Below, in pieces: positions 6,086-11,789 of a stretch of DNA of 11,789 nucleotides. The position numbers were made by a program, and so were the translations under genes. The notes beneath the pieces are model-generated. The model searched no databases. It saw only the letters and a program-made list of their open reading frames with translations, and had not been told where the DNA came from. Each line of letters starts with the position of its first letter. Within the stretch, counting starts at the first letter, position 1. Source of the DNA: Chloroflexota bacterium (lineage in GTDB: Bacteria > Chloroflexota > Dehalococcoidia > SM23-28-2 > RBG-16-64-32); contig JADFKX010000048.1 of the NCBI GenBank assembly GCA_022564695.1, positions 1-11,789 on the forward strand, read 5' to 3'.

Positions 6086-6610
6086 ATGGAAAAGGTCCCG
6101 CCCGGACACGTCGCCGTGGGTCGCATAGGCCCCGCCTGGGGCGTGCGCGGCGCCGTCAAGGTCCTCCCCCTGGTGGACAAGCGGGAGAGGCTCGCCCGCG
6201 GACGCAGCGTCACCGTGGATGACGAACGTCGCGTCATCGAAAGCTCACGTTGGCAGAAAGGGCTCGTCTACCTCAAGCTGTCCGGCATCGATGACCGCGA
6301 GGCGGCCTCCTCCCTGCGGGACCGCTTCCTCGTCGTGCCTGAGAACGAGTTGGAGCCGCTGCCGGAAGGGCAGTACTACCGCTTCCAGCTAATCGGCCTG
6401 GAGGTGCGTAGCGCGACCGGCGCGGTCCTGGGCCGCGTCACCGATATCCTGACCACCGGCGCCAACGATGTCTACGTCGTCCACAGCGAGAAGCGCGAGA
6501 TCCTGGTGCCAGCGACCGATGATGTAATCAAGGAGATCGACGTCGAGCGTGGCCTCATGCTTATCGAGGAGATTCCGGGGCTGATCCCAGAGCCCCCCAG
6601 GAAACGGTGA
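6086..6610 (+). CDS. rimM: 16S rRNA processing / 30S maturation factor RimM
   Basis: Protein of 174 aa, standard length. RimM binds ribosomal protein uS19 and helps mature the head of the 30S subunit. The N-terminal RimM domain shows VAVGRIGPAWGVRGAVKVLP (about 9-28). The C-terminal PRC-barrel domain begins near residue 95 with YYRFQLIGLEV and contains GANDVYVV, REILVPATDDVIKEID and the terminal ML-I-E-E-IPGL. It starts 18 bp after khpA with only a weak G-rich ribosome-binding site, so it probably depends on operon transcription. It ends in TGA. The usual next genes trmD and rplS are absent, and a tRNA promoter follows directly. Confidence 0.93.
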   Translation: MEKVPPGHVAVGRIGPAWGVRGAVKVLPLVDKRERLARGRSVTVDDERRVIESSRWQKGLVYLKLSGIDDREAASSLRDRFLVVPENELEPLPEGQYYRFQLIGLEVRSATGAVLGRVTDILTTGANDVYVVHSEKREILVPATDDVIKEIDVERGLMLIEEIPGLIPEPPRKR

Positions 6611-6637
6611 CGCCCGCCTGAGCCGCTTCGCCTTACC

Positions 6638-6667
6638 TTGACGCCCTTTCGGAGCGCTACCTATAAT
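6638..6667 (+). promoter_or_regulatory. Strong promoter of the tRNA-Ala/tRNA-Arg unit
   Basis: TTGACG at 6638-6643, an 18-bp spacer and a perfect TATAAT at 6662-6667. Transcription should start around 6674, just ahead of the mature tRNA 5' end at 6677. It is the best match to the sigma70 consensus in the window. Confidence 0.85.
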
Positions 6668-6676
6668 CGAATCGGT

Positions 6677-6752
6677 GGGGATATAGCTCAATTGGGAGAG
6701 CGCTGCCTTCGCATGGCAGAGGTTGCGGGTTCGAGTCCCGCTATCTCCACCA
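6677..6752 (+). tRNA. tRNA-Ala(CGC)
   Basis: A full cloverleaf of 76 nt. The acceptor is GGGGATA / TATCTCC with a G3-T70 pair, the alanine identity element. The anticodon stem CTGCC/GGCAG holds loop TTCGCAT, giving anticodon CGC, which reads GCG. The T arm GCGGG-TTCGAGT-CCCGC is regular. Discriminator A and CCA are encoded (6749-6752). Confidence 0.96.
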
Positions 6753-6762
6753 GACGCTTGGC

Positions 6763-6838
<76 letters not shown>

Positions 6839-6876
6839 TACACATTCGCCCACTGAGCGCAAAGAACCTCTACGCC

Positions 6877-8148
6877 CTAGCGCTCATACTCCGTATAGGC
6901 TGAGCTGAACTGCCAGGAACCGCTGCCGCAGCTCGCGGCATCCTGCCGTTCCGAACGAACCGTTGTAGGGCTCGTGAGCTGCACCAGGATGATGAAGGGA
7001 AGAGGTTCTGTTCCAAACCGATCTCTTGTCTCGTAGCAGTAGACGACCCCGTCCGCCGTGACATCCTTGAAGTCGCGGTTAACCACCCCTGAGCTTGCCG
7101 GATCGAAGAGGTAAAGCCCGGAAGACAATCCGCTGCTGCCCATCGACACGCCCACTGCGAAAACACCTATTGAAGGGTCGACGTTGTCGTGAGCCAGCGT
7201 AAGGTGTGGGTCTTCCGGGAAGGTATAAGTCGTTCCTGGCACAAACCAGACTCCCTGCGCAGTGCCCGGTTCATCTTGTTCCACCTCGCCGCAGGCAGGT
7301 GAACCGGCTCTGGAAGTAGTCCCGTCATGACTGCCCAACCTCGCCTGCAATGCGGTACGAACATCGTCCGTGAAGTAGTCAACGGGGCAGGAGATATGGA
7401 GTGATCGTTCACCCCATCGGTCTGGGTTCGCGTACGGAAGTGGTTCAGTCCTCAGGTCGTATACGCCCAGATCCAGCGCATTCTGCCATTCGTCACCGCC
7501 GGCTGTTCCGACGGCCTCTCCGGCCGTGAGCTTAACGTTTACGGTTTTCGAGCAATTCTGGTATATGTCACCCCCGGTACTGTATTCATCGCATCCGTCA
7601 TACGGTAGGGAAAAGCTCTGTTCCAGTTTTCCGGACAGAGATGATACGTGAATGAAGAAAGCCTGTATCTCCTCGCACGGGGAAAAGCGAATACTATAAT
7701 CAGTCCTATTCTCAGTTCCGGTCGAACGGATCTCGGTCACCCAAACATCTCCGGGAGAAACCACAGGAACCTCAACGGTTCCTAGCTCCCACTGGGAGCG
7801 GTCTATCCTGTTGATATGGAAATAGATGTGGTCCGTGGGGAAAACATGACCTGAAGGGGCAAAGTTGCCTAGGGGCACGATGCCCATGAAATCTGACAAT
7901 GCCACCGGCGAGACAGTGAAGACAGCGTTGCCCGTGCCGCAGGGCGGTAGCTCACCCGGCGCTGTGACGGTTGGTGCTGCCGAAGGTGTCTCGCTGCCGA
8001 CCTCGGGGTAACTGTCAGCCGGAGGAACCGCTTCTGGGCTTGAGTCCTCGCCTCCGACGCCGCTGCAGGCGGCAAGGACCACTAAGGCGAATGCCACACC
8101 CAGTGCGCTCATACCGCCAAGCATCATCACTCGCCTATTCGCTAGCAT
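6877..8148 (-). CDS. Cysteine-rich secreted lipoprotein of unknown function
   Basis: Protein of 423 aa. The ATG at 8148 gives a basic N-region (LANRR), a hydrophobic core and lipobox L-A-A-C with C28 lipidated. Starts at 8127 or 8124 have a slightly better ribosome-binding site (AGGCGAG) but lose the positive charges. A Pro/Ser/Glu-rich linker spans about 30-66. The rest is a beta-rich extracytoplasmic region with eight cysteines (70, 158, 186, 199, 254, 286, 371, 407), likely forming disulfides. Residues 91-175 (LGNFAPSGHVFPTDHIYFH, then SPGDVWVTEI, then FFIHVSSLSGKL) recall the beta core of LytM/M23 peptidases, with H101, H107, H111 and H167 as possible metal ligands. I see no clear HxH counterpart, so catalysis is doubtful. 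No confident family assignment. Confidence 0.75.
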   Translation of the reverse strand: MLANRRVMMLGGMSALGVAFALVVLAACSGVGGEDSSPEAVPPADSYPEVGSETPSAAPTVTAPGELPPCGTGNAVFTVSPVALSDFMGIVPLGNFAPSGHVFPTDHIYFHINRIDRSQWELGTVEVPVVSPGDVWVTEIRSTGTENRTDYSIRFSPCEEIQAFFIHVSSLSGKLEQSFSLPYDGCDEYSTGGDIYQNCSKTVNVKLTAGEAVGTAGGDEWQNALDLGVYDLRTEPLPYANPDRWGERSLHISCPVDYFTDDVRTALQARLGSHDGTTSRAGSPACGEVEQDEPGTAQGVWFVPGTTYTFPEDPHLTLAHDNVDPSIGVFAVGVSMGSSGLSSGLYLFDPASSGVVNRDFKDVTADGVVYCYETRDRFGTEPLPFIILVQLTSPTTVRSERQDAASCGSGSWQFSSAYTEYER

Positions 8149-8181
8149 ATCGATTAGTAATGACGCAGAATGTCCGGGTTT

Positions 8182-8243
8182 GCTACAGCGCGGGCCGCGC
8201 GATCTGTCAAAAAGGCGGACTGCCGGACCGCCGCCCTTGACAG
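8182..8243. promoter_or_regulatory. Divergent promoter region with 40-bp inverted repeat
   Basis: CTGTCAA (8204-8210) and TTGACAG (8237-8243) form the arms of an inverted repeat, with inner arms GGCGG (8214-8218) and CCGCC (8228-8232). Each outer arm supplies a perfect TTGACA -35 box pointing outward: minus strand to the lipoprotein (17-bp spacer to a weak TGTAGC at 8187-8182) and plus strand to the DUF2277 gene (no convincing -10). A regulator bound to the dyad would cover both -35 boxes. Confidence 0.45.
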
Positions 8244-8253
8244 AGACGAGCTG

Positions 8254-8274
8254 CTGCGGTTCCCTAAACCGCGG
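8254..8274 (+). promoter_or_regulatory. Leader hairpin before the DUF2277 gene
   Basis: GCGGTT (8256-8261) pairs with AACCGC (8267-8272) around a 5-nt loop, extendable by a T-G and a C-G pair. The stem touches the GGGGAGG ribosome-binding site (8273-8279), so it could modulate translation. It may equally be incidental. Confidence 0.3.
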
Positions 8275-8285
8275 GGAGGTGGCCA

Positions 8286-8486
8286 ATGTGTCGTAGCATC
8301 AAGACGCTCCGGCGAAAGGATCAGCAAGCCACCGACGACGAGATCCGCGCTGCGGCGCTCCAGTTCGTGCGGAAGGTGAGCGGCTACCGGGCGCCGTCCC
8401 GGGGCAACGAAGAGACGTTCAACGCGGCGGTGGAGGAGATCAGCGCGGCGTCGCGCCGCCTTCTGGACTCGCTGAAGACAAGCTAG
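8286..8486 (+). CDS. DUF2277 family small protein
   Basis: Protein of 66 aa. The N-terminus MCRSIKTLRRKDQQATDDEI followed by AALQFVRKVSGYRAPSRGN is the hallmark of DUF2277, a short soluble alpha-helical family found in Actinobacteria, Chloroflexota and others. Its function is not known. The invariant Cys2 is present. The start is supported by GGAGGT at 8275-8280, five bases before the ATG. The gene is divergent from the lipoprotein and convergent with the next gene, with a single base between the two stop codons and no terminator visible in between. Confidence 0.88.
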   Translation: MCRSIKTLRRKDQQATDDEIRAAALQFVRKVSGYRAPSRGNEETFNAAVEEISAASRRLLDSLKTS

Positions 8487-8487
8487 G

Positions 8488-8703
8488 CTAGCCCTCCAGC
8501 CGCTTCCGCACCCAGGGAGTGACCGTGGGCATGAGGATGATCATGCTCAGCAGAAACAGCCAGACGCTGCCCCCCACCCGCGCCACCCAGGAGTAGTCAC
8601 CGGTGAGCATGGTAACCGCGAAGAAGATGCCTGCCGCCAGAGCGGACAGCGTCGCGTAGATCGCCGCGCTCAACCGGCCCGCGTCCCGTGCTCTGAACTT
8701 CAT
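8488..8703 (-). CDS. Small two-helix membrane protein
   Basis: Protein of 71 aa, not assigned to a family. Hydrophobic helices lie at about residues 12-34 (AAIYATLSALAAGIFFAVTML) and 42-62 (VGGSVWLFLLSMIILMPTV), with basic residues at both ends (MKFRARDAGR and WVRKRLEG), predicting both termini in the cytoplasm. GGAGGTGG lies 4-5 bases before the ATG (complement of 8708-8715), a strong ribosome-binding site. It begins 18 bp after the ABC ATPase stop and is the last gene of the permease-ATPase unit, so it may be an accessory subunit of that transporter. That role is inference. Confidence 0.75.
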   Translation of the reverse strand: MKFRARDAGRLSAAIYATLSALAAGIFFAVTMLTGDYSWVARVGGSVWLFLLSMIILMPTVTPWVRKRLEG

Positions 8704-8721
8704 CGCGCCACCTCCAGCCCC

Positions 8722-9597
8722 TTAACGAGACGTCGATTCTCCATCTGCCTGCTTGGAGCTTAGCGTCTCCTCAAACTCCCGGCGGCATCCGGCGGAGCAG
8801 AAGTAGTAGGTCTGCCCTTCGTGTGTCAGGGCATGACCGCGCTCCCCCTCGATCGCCATCCCGCAGTTAGGGTCGCGCTCAAGCCGGCCGATCTCCTTAA
8901 AGCGTCCGTCCTCCAGCCAGAGAACGCGGTCGGCAACCTCGCGGATGCGGTGGTCGTGAGACACGATGACAACGGTGCGGCCCTGCTTCTTGGCTATATC
9001 GCGCAGCAGAAGGACGACCTCATAGCCGTGCTTGGAGTCCAGGTTGGCGGTAGGCTCGTCGGCCAGGATGAGCTTTGGGTCGTTGGCTAGGGCACGGGCG
9101 ATGGAGACTCGCTGCTTCTCGCCGCCGGAGAGGTCGTTCGGCTTGAAGCGCAGACGGTGGCCCATCCCCAGGTCTTCGAGGAGCCGCTCCGCCTTCGCCC
9201 GCGCTTCCCGTCCGCCGCGGCCGGCCAGGTTCAACGCCACCTCCACGTTCTCCACAGCGCTCAGTGGCTCCAGCATGTTGAAGGACTGAAAGATGAAGCC
9301 CACGTAGTGCCGACGCACTTGCGGCAGGGCCGACTCCTTCATAGCGGTTATGTCGAGGCCGTTGATGTGCACGCTGCCGGAGGTGGGCTTGAGCAGGCCA
9401 CCGATCATGGTAAGGAGGGTGGTCTTACCGGAACCGGAAGGCCCCATGATCAGCACGATCTCGCCGCGCCGGACCGCCAGGTCCACTCCGTTAACCGCGC
9501 GGACTGCGCCCGCCCCTGAGCCGAAAACCTTGGTCAGCCCTGTCGCGTCCAGAATCACATCGTCTTGGGGCTGACCGGCACCCTGACTGTCATTCAT
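8722..9597 (-). CDS. LolD/MacB-type ABC transporter ATPase fused to a YHS metal-binding domain
   Basis: Protein of 291 aa. The ABC domain spans 13-232: Walker A GPSGSGKTT (52-60), Q-loop FIFQSFNM (101-108), signature LSGGEKQR (156-163), Walker B LILADEP (176-182), H-loop VIVSHD (210-215). It resembles the MacB/LolD/FtsE group that powers FtsX-like permeases by mechanotransmission. After residue 240 a YHS (TRASH-like) domain follows: DPNCGMAIE (242-250), then GQTYYFCSAGCRREFEE (261-277), with C245, C267 and C271 placed as metal ligands. Ordinary members of the group end near residue 230-240. ATG at 9597 is chosen because GAGGAG lies about 7 bases upstream; upstream in-frame starts overlap the permease region. 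The domain suggests metal sensing or metal-linked export; this is inference. Confidence 0.92.
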   Translation of the reverse strand: MNDSQGAGQPQDDVILDATGLTKVFGSGAGAVRAVNGVDLAVRRGEIVLIMGPSGSGKTTLLTMIGGLLKPTSGSVHINGLDITAMKESALPQVRRHYVGFIFQSFNMLEPLSAVENVEVALNLAGRGGREARAKAERLLEDLGMGHRLRFKPNDLSGGEKQRVSIARALANDPKLILADEPTANLDSKHGYEVVLLLRDIAKKQGRTVVIVSHDHRIREVADRVLWLEDGRFKEIGRLERDPNCGMAIEGERGHALTHEGQTYYFCSAGCRREFEETLSSKQADGESTSR

Positions 9598-9619
9598 GCT
9601 CCCGCTCCTCATCCAAGAT

Positions 9620-10720
9620 TTAAGCCCTAAACACAACGGCTGGGTCGATGCGGGCCACGCGGCGGATCGGTACTATAGCGGCCACGGCGCTCATTACCAG
9701 AGCGGCAGCCAATACGAACGCGAAGTCCTCCCAGCGGAAAAGTAAGGTAAACTGGGGGACGGCGTCCTGGAGCAACTTACCGACGACTAGGCCCACGCCA
9801 GACCCCAGGGCATACCCGACTAGCGCCACGACCATGCTCTGGCGAACCACAACGGCGAACAGCTGCCCCTGTGAGGCGCCCACCGCCTTGAGGACGCCGT
9901 AGTCCCGTGTACGCTCCACGGTAGACGTGTAGATGGTCAGGGCGATGACTGCCAGACCAACAACGAAGGAGAGCCCAATTAGTACGGCTATGATGGGAAG
10001 AAACCCTTCCTCCAGCTCCTGCCGTAACACTTCGGCAAACCTCTCCGGTGTAAGAGCGTTGGTTCCCGGTATCTGAGCCTCGATAGCGGCCGCTACCTCC
10101 TCCGGATCAGCCTCCGGCGAAACGGCGACCAGGGCGAAGGAGAAGGCCTCAGGCTCGCCAAACAGCTGCTCAGCATCCTGGGCGTTGACAAACGCGTTGC
10201 CGCCGAAGGACCCGACGAGGGCGGAGGACACCTCGACAACTTCAAAGCTAGTAGCCCCGATCAGGACCGCCTCCCCTCGACCAGCGCCGATATCCTTTGC
10301 TAGAACGTCACTGAGGATGACCTGCCCTCTCCCAGGCGATGACCGCGCACCGAAAGCCTGGATGGTCTCCTCCTGAAATGGACCCTCGGGGACGGCCATA
10401 ACGAAGCCGAAGCGGGCGCTCCCAACCTGCACCGCTCTGCCTATCAGGGGCTGGGCTGCGGCCACCCCAGGCACCTCCTGAAGGTCGGACAACACTGAGT
10501 TGGGAAGAATGGACGCCCCATGACCGGGATCGGGCGTGCCGGCCTGCATCACCCACAGATCTGACGGAGCGGCCTCCGCAAGCTCTCCCACTTGATCAAT
10601 GAGGCCCTGATACAGGGCCTGGACTAGGACGATCAACAGCACCGCGATGGTGACCCCACCGGCGGCAATAGCGAGACGGATCCTGTCCGAAAAGAGATAG
10701 CGGCGGGCTAATGGCACCAT
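9620..10720 (-). CDS. FtsX/MacB-like ABC transporter permease
   Basis: Protein of 366 aa. It has the four-helix FtsX layout: helix 1 at about 14-36 (RLAIAAGGVTIAVLLIVLVQAL), a large extracytoplasmic domain at about 40-235, then three helices at about 243-268, 293-318 and 333-358. The conserved cytoplasmic coupling segment ERTRDYGVLKAVGAS is at about 272-286, and the C-terminus is the typical P-x-R-x-x-x-x-D-P-x-x-x-F-R. It resembles DevC/MacB-type permeases of export systems. The ATG at 10720 has AAGGAAG about 8 bases upstream. The ATPase gene starts 22 bp after its stop. No membrane-fusion (HlyD-like) gene is present in the window, so the exported substrate cannot be inferred. Confidence 0.9.
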   Translation of the reverse strand: MVPLARRYLFSDRIRLAIAAGGVTIAVLLIVLVQALYQGLIDQVGELAEAAPSDLWVMQAGTPDPGHGASILPNSVLSDLQEVPGVAAAQPLIGRAVQVGSARFGFVMAVPEGPFQEETIQAFGARSSPGRGQVILSDVLAKDIGAGRGEAVLIGATSFEVVEVSSALVGSFGGNAFVNAQDAEQLFGEPEAFSFALVAVSPEADPEEVAAAIEAQIPGTNALTPERFAEVLRQELEEGFLPIIAVLIGLSFVVGLAVIALTIYTSTVERTRDYGVLKAVGASQGQLFAVVVRQSMVVALVGYALGSGVGLVVGKLLQDAVPQFTLLFRWEDFAFVLAAALVMSAVAAIVPIRRVARIDPAVVFRA

Positions 10721-10969
10721 GGTAAGTCTTCCTTCGATCCAGGGCCGGGAGACGGAGCCCCGAAATCGGGGCGTTGGTCAATTGTAGCCGGACGGGCATA
10801 TCTACACAAGGTTCACCTCTGCCGGCAGCGCTGCGGCGCAGCCCACGCAGGTGCAAGGTCGAGCCCGAAGCGGAATAGAGGCCCCTGCGGCCTCCGCGCT
10901 ACAGGATCGACGACCCTCCGCGGCTGTTCGAGGTGCGGTGGCGGGAGGCGTAGGCTGGGCCCCCTTAAC

Positions 10970-10985
10970 AATAATCACACTTATT
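10970..10985. promoter_or_regulatory. Operator-like dyad, site 1
   Basis: AATAA (10970-10974), TCACAC, TTATT (10981-10985). The core TAA-TCACAC-TTA is nearly identical to that of site 2, about 61 bp away. AT-rich inverted arms in a GC-rich background are typical of protein-binding sites. The cognate regulator is unknown. Confidence 0.4.
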
Positions 10986-11026
10986 CTCAATGGGCCAACC
11001 TAGCAGATCTTGAGACCCTACTGATT

Positions 11027-11050
11027 GCACACTAACCACACTTAGTGTGC
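11027..11050. promoter_or_regulatory. Operator-like palindrome, site 2
   Basis: Perfect 9-bp arms GCACACTAA (11027-11035) and TTAGTGTGC (11042-11050) around CCACAC. No T-tract follows and it is far from any gene end, so a terminator is unlikely. It lies about 60 bp upstream of the possible cyclase -35. Confidence 0.5.
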
Positions 11051-11110
11051 GTTGCCGGATTCTCGATTAGAGCCAGACCGAGCTCCATGCGTTTGTGTAG
11101 CCGAGCGAAT

Positions 11111-11139
11111 TTGACAGTGCCTCAATGTTCGCGCACCAT
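11111..11139 (+). promoter_or_regulatory. Possible promoter of the cyclase gene
   Basis: Perfect TTGACA at 11111-11116, a 17-bp spacer and a weak CACCAT at 11134-11139. Start near 11146 would give a leader of about 30 nt containing GGAGG (11162-11166) before the ATG at 11177. The weak -10 suggests low or activator-dependent activity. Confidence 0.4.
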
Positions 11140-11176
11140 TGTCTTGCCCTGAGCACAGAATGGAGGGCGGGTCCCA

Positions 11177-11789
11177 ATGCGTTGTCCTTCGTGCGGTCAA
11201 GACAATCCCGAAGACTCAACTTTCTGCGGCGACTGCGGCGCTAGCCTCGCGGCTGAGCAGTCTTGCCCGACCTGCGGGAAGGCGAATCCATCGGGCCTGA
11301 AGTTCTGTCGTGCTTGCGGCGCTGGCATGGCTGAACCCGCGAAGCCCGCTGCGGCAACCGATCCCCGCACCTACACGCCGCCCCACCTGGCGGAGAAAAT
11401 CCTGCGTGACCGCGCCACCCTTGAGGGTGAGCGTCGCACGGTCACCGCCCTGTTCGCCGACGCGATGGGTTTCACCCCTATCTCCGAGCGGCTAGACGAG
11501 GAGGAGGTGTTTGACCTGATGCAGGGTTGCCTGGGCCGGATGATGGACGCCGTACACCGCTACGAGGGGACGATCACCCAGTTCCGTGGCGACGGCGTCA
11601 TGGCTCTGTTCGGCGCCCCCATCGCCCACGAGGACGCGGCTCGCCGCGCTGTGGCCGCCGCCCTGGAGATGCAGAAGTCGCTCGATGAGTACGCCGCCGA
11701 GGTCAAGCAGCGCCACTCCATCGAGTGCCGCTTCCGCGTTGGCCTGAACACCGGTCCGGTAGTAGTCGGTAAGATCTCCGACAACCTGG
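11177..11789 (+). CDS. Class III adenylate/guanylate cyclase with tandem zinc ribbons (3' partial)
   Basis: The first 204 codons are present; the frame runs off the window. Residues 3-20 and 30-47 form two zinc ribbons: C3xxC6, C17xxC20, then C30xxC33, C44xxC47. After a linker the cyclase domain begins near residue 85 (ERRTVTALFADAMGFT) with metal-binding D95, and continues with the second metal ligand D139 in FRGDGVMALFGAP, then HEDAARRAVAAALEMQ and FRVGLNTGPVVVGK. Such proteins make cyclic nucleotides from ATP or GTP. In related bacteria this N-terminus is often followed by an AAA ATPase and TPR repeats, which cannot be seen here. The start is supported by GGAGG at 11162-11166, ten bases before the ATG, and by the zinc-ribbon N-terminus MRCPSCGQ. 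Confidence 0.9.
   Translation, partial: MRCPSCGQDNPEDSTFCGDCGASLAAEQSCPTCGKANPSGLKFCRACGAGMAEPAKPAAATDPRTYTPPHLAEKILRDRATLEGERRTVTALFADAMGFTPISERLDEEEVFDLMQGCLGRMMDAVHRYEGTITQFRGDGVMALFGAPIAHEDAARRAVAAALEMQKSLDEYAAEVKQRHSIECRFRVGLNTGPVVVGKISDNL

Larger units (their letters stand above)
10721..11176. other. 456-bp divergent intergenic region
   Basis: It separates the minus-strand permease from the plus-strand cyclase. Contents seen: a 6-7 bp hairpin GCCCCGA/TCGGGGC at 10757-10772 in the permease leader, two dyad sites (10970-10985 and 11027-11050), and a possible cyclase promoter (11111). About 10780-10960 is GC-rich with no gene I would support. An open 62-codon TTG frame on the minus strand (10802-10990) lacks a ribosome-binding site. 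Confidence 0.6.

Noticed and set aside
6854..6886. TGAGCGC/GCGCTCA inverted repeat between tRNA-Arg and the lipoprotein gene end
   Set aside because: A 7-bp stem with a 19-nt loop and no T-tract on either strand, so not convincing as a terminator.
10757..10772. Hairpin GCCCCGA/TCGGGGC as a terminator
   Set aside because: No T-tract follows on either strand and it lies in the permease leader, not at a gene end.
10802..10990. Minus-strand 62-codon frame with a CxCxxC near its end
   Set aside because: The only start is TTG without a ribosome-binding site, it lies over the dyad site, and no family is recognised. A small metal-binding peptide is possible but unsupported.

Overview
The window is GC-rich bacterial chromosome. 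A Tad pilus gene, a DUF2277 gene, a zinc-ribbon cyclase, short or absent ribosome-binding leaders and several Chloroflexota-style lipoproteins together suggest Chloroflexota (Dehalococcoidia/SAR202-like). That assignment is inference from protein style. No rRNA or other taxonomic marker is present. UGA is an ordinary stop here, since gap and rimM both end in TGA.

Layout. (1) 1-975: the last codons of tadB, then tadC, closed by a strong intrinsic terminator. (2) 1045-3661: a promoter, then gap (glyceraldehyde-3-phosphate dehydrogenase), a lipoprotein with a thioredoxin-like domain that overlaps gap by ATGA, and a peroxiredoxin-like gene read through two in-frame TGA codons. (3) 3675-6610: a promoter with almost no leader, then ffh-rpsP-khpA-rimM (signal recognition particle, ribosomal protein bS16 with a long repeated tail, KH RNA-binding protein, 30S maturation factor). 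(4) 6638-6838: a near-consensus promoter and two tRNA genes, Ala(CGC) and Arg(CCT). (5) 6877-8486: a cysteine-rich lipoprotein of unknown function on the minus strand, divergent from a DUF2277 gene. (6) 8488-10720, minus strand: an FtsX-like permease, a LolD/MacB-type ATPase with a fused YHS metal-binding domain, and a small two-helix membrane protein. (7) 10721-11176: an intergenic region holding two related dyad-symmetric sites. (8) 11177-end: the start of a class III nucleotide cyclase with two N-terminal zinc ribbons.

The main discovery is in region 2. The gene at 3113-3661 would conventionally be called as a 132-aa fragment starting at 3263, or as a pseudogene. Read through its two TGA codons it is a complete 182-aa peroxiredoxin-like protein in which both TGAs fall exactly on the redox-active CxxC positions, giving U-L-P-U. 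A perfect hairpin begins 9 nt after the second TGA and has a G in its apical loop, as expected for a bacterial SECIS element. This matches the SelL family of diselenide (UxxU) proteins known from fish, invertebrates and marine bacteria. Its co-transcription with gap and a thioredoxin-like lipoprotein suggests a redox-linked operon; that last point is inference.
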